Origin: Rhodothermaceae bacterium
GTDB lineage: Bacteria; Bacteroidota; Rhodothermia; Rhodothermales; Bin80
Direction of reading: 5' to 3'
Assembly: GCA_009841335.1 (NCBI GenBank)
Contig: VXLY01000078.1
Coordinates: 62,001 to 126,000, forward strand
DNA length: 64,000 nt
Position 1 is the first letter of the stretch, and every line of letters begins with the position of its first letter. Below, in pieces: positions 19,065 to 26,900 of the stretch. Under the pieces are notes generated by a model. The model had not been told where the DNA came from, made no database searches, and worked only from the letters and a program-made list of their open reading frames with translations. The position numbers and the translations under genes are program-made.

Positions 19065-19693
19065 AAGAGTTTCACGCCTCCGCTTATTTCAGTGTGCTGC
19101 TTGCCGTGCTGGTTTTCATCGGTTTCACGCAGCAAAGTATTTCTGACGATGCCGAAATCGGCAAGCCAGCTCCTGTATTCACGCTACCTGGGACCGACGG
19201 CGAGTCGTACGACCTGGAAAGTTTGCAGGGCCAGTTTGTTGTTTTGGAGTGGCTCAATTTCGGCTGCCCGTATGTCGAGCGTCATTACCGAACCGGCAAC
19301 ATGCCAGCGCTTCAAAAGGAGTATACCGAGAAAGGCGTTAAATGGCTGTCTATTGTGTCGTCCGCTCCGGGCACGCAAGGGTACTACGAATCCGACGAAA
19401 TGAACGCGGAAAATGAAAAGATGGGTGGCATGCAGTCCGCCATTTTGCTGGATCCAGAAGGTGATGTCGGCAAGATGTACGGGGCGATAACCACGCCTCA
19501 CATGTACATCATCGACAAGGAGGGTATCTTAATCTACAAAGGCGGCATTGACGATCAGCCGCGTGCCAGTTATGAGAAGACTAAGTTGGCCGACAACTAT
19601 GTCCGTGCTGCTTTGGAAGAGGCCATGAATGGTGATGAAGTATCCGTGCCGACCTCCCGACCGTACGGCTGTTCGGTGAAATACAAGAAATAA
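19061..19693 (+). CDS. Exported redoxin (thioredoxin/AhpC-TSA fold)
   Basis: A 210-residue periplasmic thioredoxin-fold protein. An N-terminal hydrophobic segment (FSVLLAVLVFIGFTQQ) precedes the redoxin core, with GKPAPVFTLPGTDGESYDL and LEWLNFGCPYVERHY. A single active-site Cys (C69) sits in the peroxiredoxin-like position GCPYV, not CxxC. A second conserved Cys (C204) lies in the C-terminal TSRPYGCSVKY, which could be the resolving residue. The 4-base overlap with the DsbD-like gene implies coupled expression and that DsbD recycles this protein. It may be a thiol peroxidase or a reductase for another envelope protein. Confidence 0.88.
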   Translation: MKEFHASAYFSVLLAVLVFIGFTQQSISDDAEIGKPAPVFTLPGTDGESYDLESLQGQFVVLEWLNFGCPYVERHYRTGNMPALQKEYTEKGVKWLSIVSSAPGTQGYYESDEMNAENEKMGGMQSAILLDPEGDVGKMYGAITTPHMYIIDKEGILIYKGGIDDQPRASYEKTKLADNYVRAALEEAMNGDEVSVPTSRPYGCSVKYKK

Positions 19694-19695
19694 CG

Positions 19696-19711
19696 CCAAG
19701 CACGCGCTTGG
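19696..19711 (+). terminator. Short hairpin after the redoxin gene
   Basis: CCAAGC and GCTTGG, separated by four bases, form a 6-bp stem two bases after the redoxin stop codon. No T-run follows. It could help end the DsbD-redoxin transcript, but the stem is short. Three nearby TGCGCA hexamers (about 19731-19770) add further self-complementarity with no clear meaning. Confidence 0.35.
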
Positions 19712-19948
19712 TGGAGCCAACCAGCACAAGTCTGCGCACCGCCACCGAGGAGATGCGCAGAAAATGCGCAGCCTTTAGCTCACCGTATTGCTCTCCGTGA
19801 CAGTAATGGAGTAGGTTTGGGAGTCCGGCATGGAAACCGTACTCTTGGCATCGGAAAATGGGAATATTTATTCAGGTTTAATGAAAAAGCACCCTCTTAT
19901 CATTAAGTCTGAATGGTTGGGCAATTTTACTTGAGTATACCCACCGCA

Positions 19949-20914
19949 TTAAGTGGGTTTTGACCACGCCGGTGCCTGGCCAAAATCCACGTTGCCACCG
20001 CTGATTATTACCCCCACATTCTTGCGGTCTGCGGAAATCACACCACTCAAAAGTGCGGCCACACCCAGTGCTCCGGTTGGTTCAACGACAAGCTTCATAC
20101 GCTCCCACAGAAACTGCATTGCGCCAATGATGGCATCTTCCGAAACGACAACAATATCGTGGGCAAGTGCGCGTATGATCGGAAAGGTCAGTGCTCCGAG
20201 TGACGGTGTGCGTGCACCGTCTGCAATTGTCTGGGGATTGTGCACGGTATGCAGCGTACCACTCTTGAAACTGAGGGCGGCATCATTCGCCGTAGCCGGC
20301 TCCACACCGATGACACGAATGTCTGGTTGAATTGCACGGGCGGCTAGTGTCGTACCGGATAAAAGTCCACCTCCGCCACAGGGTACAAGAAGTACTTCGA
20401 TACTCGGCTGAGATTGAAGTAATTCCAATGCTGCTGTTCCCTGGCCAGCTATAATGTGTGGGTGGTCGTATGGAGGGATGATCGGTATCCCACGTTCGCG
20501 GGCCAGCTGCTGTGCGAGCACTTCGCGTGTAGTCTCGCTTCGATCATAGGGGATGATATTCGCTCCATAAGCTGCGGTAGCTTTACGCTTCACTTCTGGA
20601 GCATCCCGGGGCATGATGATAGTTGGCTGGATATCCAGGAGTGATCCTGCAAGTGCGACTGCCTGAGCATGATTACCCGAAGAAAAGGTTAGAACTTCCC
20701 GGGTTGCTTCTGGAACCCGACCCAATGCATTGTAAGCCCCCCGAAACTTAAAGGCACCGGTACGCTGAAAACTTTCGCATTTGCAGTAAACGCGTGCGTT
20801 CGCACGCATGTCCAGTGTACGCGAAGTGAGAACAGGCGTGTTATTCGCTACGCCTTGGAGTAAACCGGCTGCCGCACGGATATCTTCAAATCCTACGGCG
20901 AAAGATACACTCAC
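19949..20914 (-). CDS. PLP-dependent threonine/serine dehydratase-like enzyme
   Basis: A fold-type II pyridoxal-phosphate enzyme of 321 residues that probably deaminates threonine or serine to the keto acid, or acts as a serine racemase or hydroxyaspartate lyase. The PLP lysine is K56 in SFQRTGAFKFRGAYNAL. FSSGNHAQAVALAG binds the substrate carboxylate, VPCGGGGLLSGTTLA holds the PLP phosphate, and ISGGNVD ends the core. There is no C-terminal ACT-like regulatory domain, which argues against the isoleucine-feedback IlvA type. Its ATG overlaps the DUF4342 gene stop by 4 bases. Confidence 0.88.
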   Translation of the reverse strand: MSVSFAVGFEDIRAAAGLLQGVANNTPVLTSRTLDMRANARVYCKCESFQRTGAFKFRGAYNALGRVPEATREVLTFSSGNHAQAVALAGSLLDIQPTIIMPRDAPEVKRKATAAYGANIIPYDRSETTREVLAQQLARERGIPIIPPYDHPHIIAGQGTAALELLQSQPSIEVLLVPCGGGGLLSGTTLAARAIQPDIRVIGVEPATANDAALSFKSGTLHTVHNPQTIADGARTPSLGALTFPIIRALAHDIVVVSEDAIIGAMQFLWERMKLVVEPTGALGVAALLSGVISADRKNVGVIISGGNVDFGQAPAWSKPT

Positions 20915-21237
20915 GTCAGATCGTCCTCGTTCTCCGAGGGCCGCCGTTCAATGCCCTCTGTAGGATCACGTTCAATACGGACTGTGACGTCTGTCGCGAG
21001 TGCGGCAATCGCCCCGATCGCAGCGAGGTGAGGTTGAAGCATGACCGCTGCAACAGAACCGCCTAGGCCGAGATACAGGGGGAAATCTGCCAATGTTTTC
21101 CCGTCCTTGATGATTGTGATCCTTTTGGTTTTACTCTCTTTGGCTAGCTCTTTTACTTTGTCCACCAGTTGCGATCCCTCTAACTTGATTTCTTCAAACC
21201 GTTCTCCGACGCGGTCTCCCAAATTGCGTGAATTCAT
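20911..21237 (-). CDS. DUF4342 family protein
   Basis: A 108-residue protein of unknown function. The first ~50 residues are charged helix (VGERFEEIKLEGSQLVDKVK then LAKESKTKRITII). After KDGKTLADFPLYLGLGGSVA comes a hydrophobic segment (MLQPHLAAIGAIAALATDVTV) that may be a membrane-associated helix, then an acidic tail. The layout and the ITIIKDGKTL...PL block match my memory of DUF4342. It overlaps the PLP dehydratase by 4 bases, so the pair is one transcript; a functional link is not known. Confidence 0.75.
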   Translation of the reverse strand: MNSRNLGDRVGERFEEIKLEGSQLVDKVKELAKESKTKRITIIKDGKTLADFPLYLGLGGSVAAVMLQPHLAAIGAIAALATDVTVRIERDPTEGIERRPSENEDDLT

Positions 21238-21721
21238 GGAGTAAATGGATAATTATGCAAGGCTTCTTCACTGGATACGCAATCCCTTCCCTACTGTTGC
21301 AGTACACAGTTACAGGGGGGTGTCAGACATTCCTGAATATCGATGATAGTAGCCCAGTGATTAAGTCTGGATTATAGGAAATCTTGAACTGATTGGGTAT
21401 ATTTCGGTTGTGGTTCAATGTGCAACCGGAGCGTGCTATTCATGACCTCAGGGAACGAAAAAATGATTCTCAGGGGACCTGTTAATTCTAGAGACCACTG
21501 TTCCTTTCCAAACACAGTTGGCGGGGCGTTTGAACACTTCTTCGCCTGTGATCAAACGAATCATTCCTCAAGGAATGCACTTTGTCAAAGACGGGGAAAC
21601 AGTTGGGTTTAGAGATCCTCTCATGTTAGTGGTTCAGTAGTTCTTGGCCATACTTGATTTTCGAACTGATAGTAAAGGAATCCTAAGCAGGCATGAGTGA
21701 TCTAAAAAGACGCAACCGCTA
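21238..21721. other. Non-coding stretch with a coding-like remnant
   Basis: No complete gene is seen in these 484 bases. A stop-to-stop stretch at 21467-21640 (plus) reads like protein (GDLLILETTVPFQTQL, then GMHFVKDGETVGFRDPLM). A second frame just upstream (ERAIHDLRERKND) could join it through a frameshift. It lacks a good start and is probably a decayed gene. Promoters for the DUF4342 gene (minus) and the isomerase-like gene (plus) must also lie here, but I cannot place them. Confidence 0.4.
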
Positions 21722-23398
21722 ATGGATACTTTATCAACGGGCTACCAGGACCTATCCAGAATTAAACACGGTGTTAGAATGCGATTAGCTAGACGGGATA
21801 CTCCCGAAGTGACAATTATTGCCAGTGGAGATTTGCGTCTCTCTGCCAACCAAACCTGCTGGCCGGAGCAGGAAAGCGTTGAGGCTGCGGTTGCGCGGGC
21901 CATTCGATCAAACGGACATGATATTGTGCGGGGGCATCCGGTAGACACGAATAAGGGGCATGGTTTCATAGACAGCCAGAAGTATGGACGTGAGGTATTC
22001 CAGGGGATTCATCCTGAGAGCCCGATCGTGGTCGTATTTGCTGCCTGGCAGTATTCCCATCATGTATTGGCGGGGTTGATGCGGCACAAGGGTCCAATTC
22101 TCACGGTTGCCAATTGGAGCGGTACGTGGCCGGGCCTAGTGGGGATGCTGAATCTGAACGGATCGCTCGCTAAGGCCGGTGTACCATACGATACGCTTTG
22201 GAGCGAGGATTTTACGGACGACTATTTCGGAAGACAGCTATCGCGCTGGCTTTCCGGGAAGAAAGTGATGGAGGAAAAATCTTATGCAGTGCCTTTAGAG
22301 CAGGTGGATGAGTCAAGGTTTAGTAGCGCCCGTGCGGAAGGGGAGCAAATTGCCAGGAAAATCAATGACCGTATATCCATCATGGGGGTCTTTGATGAGG
22401 GGTGCATGGGAATGTATAATGCGATCATTCCAGACCATTTGCTAAATCAGGTGGGGATGTTCAAGGAGCGCCTAAGCCAGAGTGCGCTTTATTACGAAAC
22501 CCTTCAAGTAACCGACGAAGAAGCATCATCCTGCCTTGCATGGGTTCAGGAGCGGGGAATGTCTTTCAATTTCGGGACGGATGAGGCGACTGAGCTTACC
22601 GTAGTCCAGGTTTTGCAGCAATTCAAAACGTACATCGCCGCGCTTCGGATTGCTGATGATTTTGGTTGTGATACGATCGGAATTCAGTATCAGCAAGGCT
22701 TGAAAGACCTCCTTCCAGCATCAGACTTGGTGGAAGGGTTGCTCAATAATACAGAGCGTCCTCCAGTTCTGAGCCGTGATGGAAGCCGAGAACTCTATGC
22801 CGGCCGGGCTCTGGTCCATTTCAACGAGGTGGACGAATGTGCTGGACTGGATGCATATATAACTTCAATCATATGGCGGTCGCTCGGATATCCCCCGGAA
22901 ACCACATTGCATGATGTCCGATGGGGTGACCAATACGATGACTCATTTGTCTGGGTATTTCAGATTTCCGGGGCAGCCCCTCCGGCGCATTTTATTGGCG
23001 GTTACAGCGGTACAACGAGCGAGCGGCAGCCGCCGATGTATTTCCCTTTGGGCGGAGGGACGGTCAAGGGGATAAGTAAGCCCGGCCACATTATCTGGAG
23101 TCGCATTTATGTGGAGGATGGCAGACTAAAGGCGGACCTTGGGCTTGGAGAGGTACTTGCATTGCCGGATGAAGAAACCGAGCGGCGCTGGCAGTCTACG
23201 ACACATCAGTGGCCGATCATGCATGCAATAATTCAGGGGGTATCTCGAAGGGAGTTTATGGCACGGCACAAGGCAAACCACATCCAGGTTGTTTATGTAC
23301 CCGATTCAGGCAAGTCGGACGAGACATTGATGACGAAGGCAGCTGCATTTGCGGAGTTGGGTATAGAAACGTTCATTTGTGGGATGGAGTGGACATAA
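21722..23398 (+). CDS. L-fucose/L-arabinose isomerase-like protein
   Basis: A 558-residue protein with the look of the fucose/arabinose isomerase superfamily, which interconverts aldose and ketose sugars. Support comes from the N-terminal alternating domain (VVVFAAWQYSHHVLAGLMRH, TVANWSGTWPGLVGMLNLNG), the central MGVFDEGCMGMYNAIIPDHL with candidate metal-binding acids, the TIGIQYQQGLKDL region, and C-terminal HFIGGYSGTTSERQPPMYFP. It is not close to E. coli FucI or AraA in length or motifs, so the substrate is open. It stands alone, with no sugar kinase or transporter beside it. Confidence 0.65.
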   Translation: MDTLSTGYQDLSRIKHGVRMRLARRDTPEVTIIASGDLRLSANQTCWPEQESVEAAVARAIRSNGHDIVRGHPVDTNKGHGFIDSQKYGREVFQGIHPESPIVVVFAAWQYSHHVLAGLMRHKGPILTVANWSGTWPGLVGMLNLNGSLAKAGVPYDTLWSEDFTDDYFGRQLSRWLSGKKVMEEKSYAVPLEQVDESRFSSARAEGEQIARKINDRISIMGVFDEGCMGMYNAIIPDHLLNQVGMFKERLSQSALYYETLQVTDEEASSCLAWVQERGMSFNFGTDEATELTVVQVLQQFKTYIAALRIADDFGCDTIGIQYQQGLKDLLPASDLVEGLLNNTERPPVLSRDGSRELYAGRALVHFNEVDECAGLDAYITSIIWRSLGYPPETTLHDVRWGDQYDDSFVWVFQISGAAPPAHFIGGYSGTTSERQPPMYFPLGGGTVKGISKPGHIIWSRIYVEDGRLKADLGLGEVLALPDEETERRWQSTTHQWPIMHAIIQGVSRREFMARHKANHIQVVYVPDSGKSDETLMTKAAAFAELGIETFICGMEWT

Positions 23399-23938
23399 CT
23401 GTATGGTGTGTTTGTCATCGAAACGCGCTTACTGGCGCACTCATGACCATCATGCGGATTACTATAGATCTATTTATTCACTCGATAACCCGCTACCGTT
23501 GCGGGATTCATCAGTAACTGGTCAACCCGTGACAGTTTTTCCGTGTCCGGGATCATTCCCACATCCGCGAGAGGTGCAGACGTCTTTAGCACAAATTGGA
23601 GCTTTACGAAACGCTCTATGGTTTGGTCGGATGCTTCTCGATATACTGGGCTATTGTGAAAGTGTGCCTCATTGACTTGGGGCATAGGTAGCTGTTTTAC
23701 GATTGTTTCAATGCAAAAATGGTGGTTTTTGAGAAAACCACAACGGTCCACAGATATTCGCACGGTTTTCGAGCAGGACCTAAATGACGAGTCAGGTGTG
23801 CCTGGTTAGGGTCCTTGTTGCTCCTGGGGGCCCAACTCAGAGCTGATTCTGTAGGCGGTCTTTGTTTTCCGCAGGGCATACTAATTTTGTCAAAGGCTTT
23901 GATATCTTCATACCTTATATGAGCGAATTGACACGAAT
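23399..23938. other. Intergenic region before the restriction-modification gene
   Basis: These 540 bases hold no gene I can support. Two overlapping frames look partly coding: plus 23403-23675 (opens MVCLSSKRAYWRTHDHHADY) and minus 23470-23763 (contains IERFVKLQFVLKTSAPLADV). At most one can be real and neither matches a family I know. A hairpin at 23722-23741 lies inside. The region marks the junction between the isomerase-like gene and the accessory block. Confidence 0.35.
23722..23741. terminator. 8-bp perfect hairpin
   Basis: GTGGTTTT and AAAACCAC are separated by the tetraloop TGAG. Read on either strand, the stem has four T/A pairs next to the loop, and no long T-run follows. It may end transcription from the isomerase-like gene before the restriction-modification gene, or belong to a small RNA. 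Function is inferred only from shape. Confidence 0.4.
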
Positions 23939-26900
23939 ATGGCCGAACACAACATAGACAATATTCTCGAGCGGTGGCAGCGTCGGGCAGGTGATGCAGG
24001 CTATAACAGAGAGCGGGACAAGGGGACAGCATTTGAGGATTTATGCAGAGCTTTTCTGACGCATGATTCTGTTCAAGAGGGTCAATACCTGACTCCGTTG
24101 CGCTACGCGGATTGGGCACGGGAGCGGGGGTTACCTGAACAGGACATTGGAATTGATCTGGTTGCCAAGCTTCGCAATACCGAGGGCTGGTGCGCGATTC
24201 AGTGTAAATTCTGGGTAAAGGGAAAGACGCTTCGTAAGCAAGATGTAGATTCTTTCCTGGCCTCTTCGGGCAGGAAAGACTTTGCGCGCCGTCTGATTAT
24301 TGACACGACAGGTAAGCCTTGGAGTAAGCAGCTTGAGGACACAATCCGATTCCAGAGAGTGCCGGTGACACGTCTCGGCTTACATGAGCTCCGTGAGAGC
24401 CCAATTGACTGGGCGAAGTACATTAGGGTAGATCAGATTGTACGGAAGGGGCCAAAAAAGACTCCTCTACCCCATCAGGAGGAAGCGATCCAAAGGACGT
24501 TATCTGGTCTCCGTACGCCTGGATCGCGAGGAAAGCTGCTCATGGCTTGCGGCACGGGGAAGACTTTCACATCGCTTCGAATCGCAGAAGATCTTGTAGG
24601 TACAGGCGGTCGAGTGTTGTATCTAGTTCCCAGTTTAGCTCTGATGTCCCAGACTGTGCGGGAATGGTCTGCGGATGCACGGCATCCACTACGGTCCTAT
24701 GCAGTGTGTTCAGATTCACAGGTTGGTCGTCGGCGCCGCCGAAACGACGATCGTATTGATATGGATGTGCTGGATCTGGCTCTTCCAGCGACGACCGATG
24801 CAGTCAAGTTGGCACAGGATGCAGGCTTGGAGGTGAGAGATAAGCTAACGGTTGTTTTTGCTACTTATCACTCACTTCCTGTGATTGGAGAGGCGCAGCG
24901 CAAGTATGGATTGCCAGACTTTGATCTGGCTATCTGCGATGAGGCGCATCGTACAGCAGGGTCCCGGAAGGAAGATAAGGCGGAAAGCCATTTTGTGCAA
25001 ATTCATAATCAGGAGCATCTTCAAGCTCACCGTCGCCTATACATGACGGCCACGCCGAAAGTATATGCTCCTGCGGCACACAAAAAGGCTGACAAGCGGA
25101 GTGTGGAGCTATTTTCCATGAAAGACAAGGAAACATATGGTCCAGTCCTTTACGAAATCGGGTTTGGAACTGCCGTTGAAGCCGGACTCTTGAGCGACTA
25201 TAAGGTCATCGTTCTGACGGTCTCTGAAGATGATGTTGTTCGAACGGTTGGAGACACAATGTCCCGGCACGAGCTAAAACTTGATGATGCCGGTAAGCTG
25301 ATCGGGTGTTGGCGGGCGCTTGCAAAGGTGGATGAAGAAGAATTCCAGGAAGATCATTTATCCATGCGAAGGGCGATTGCTTATTGCAAGGATATCAAAA
25401 CTTCTAAGAAATTGGCGGAGCTTTTTCACGAGGTAACACAACAATACCGGCAGTCTCATGTGGGAAAATCAGAGGCAGGTATGTTGATTGATCATGAGAT
25501 TGCATCGGAGCATGTCGACGGTACCTTTGATGCACTCAGCCGCGCAGAGCGCTTGGATTGGTTAGATGCAGTACAGGCATCGGATCGGAGATGCCATGTT
25601 CTCTCCAACGTTCGCTGTTTGTCCGAAGGTGTAGACGTGCCTGCATTGGATGCCATCCTGTTCATGCACCCTCGCAAGAGTCAGATTGAGGTCGTTCAGG
25701 CAGTGGGGCGGGTGATGCGTCGATCTAAGGGGAAGAAGATGGGGTATGTCGTTCTTCCAGTGGTGATTCCATCGACTTCGGATCCGAGCGAATACTTGGA
25801 CAATTACGATACGTTCAGAGTCGTGTGGCAGGTACTCAACGCAATTCGGTCACACGATGAGCGCTTTGAGGCAATGCTCAATCTATTGGAGGAAGGCCAG
25901 ATTGGTAAACATCTGGGCATCATTGCACTCTCGGATTGGCAGGAGAGATCCAAGCCCTCTCTAATGAATGGCCACGAGACTCCGGGCAATGGTAATACGG
26001 ATGAAGTTGAGGGAAAGGAGGGACAGCAGTTAAATATTGAATTCGACCTTCCAGCCGCGATTCGGGCAAAGATCGTTGAAAAATGCGGGAATCGGAGGTA
26101 CTGGGAGGAATGGGCAGACGATGTGGCTGAGATTGCGCAGAAGCATATCGTTCGCATTGGGGATATGGTAAGTCGCCACGAGGCGGCACGGGAGGTGTTT
26201 CAGGATTTTCTTGCAGAATTGCAGGATGACCTGAATGAGGGTGTCTCCGAGCAGGACGCGATTGAGATGCTCGCACAGCATATGGTCACGCGACCTGTAT
26301 TTGAGGCGCTACATGGAAATGGGCAATTTGTAGATCAAAACCCGATCAGCAAAGGGATGCAGTTGGTGCTGGAGGTACTAAAACCGGCCAATATTGAAGT
26401 AGAGGCGGAGAGTTTAGATGAATTCTACGCGAGTGTGGCCCGTCGTGCCAAGGCCGCAAGTACGCCGTTAGACCGGCAAAGAATTATAACCGAACTGTAT
26501 GACAAGTTCTTCAGGAACGCTTTCCCGAAGACGGCCCAGAGACTGGGGATCGTGTATACGCCGATTGAATTGGTGGATTTTGTATTGCATTCGGTGAGCG
26601 AGTTATTGCGGGATGAGTTTGGACAATCACTCTCATCCGCGGGGGTAGAGATTCTGGATCCGTTTACAGGGACGGGAACTTTCATCACGCGTATCCTCCA
26701 GAATGGTCTGATCAGTCCTGAATCCTTGATGCGAAAGTATGCATCCGAGATACACGCGAATGAGATCATGCTTCTGGCGTACTACATTGCCGCCGTGAAT
26801 ATTGAGGAGGCCTACCACGCCATGGTTGGATCGGATGACTACCACCGCTTTGAGGGAATTATCTTAACGGACACGTTCGAGATGCAGGATAGTCCAGATA

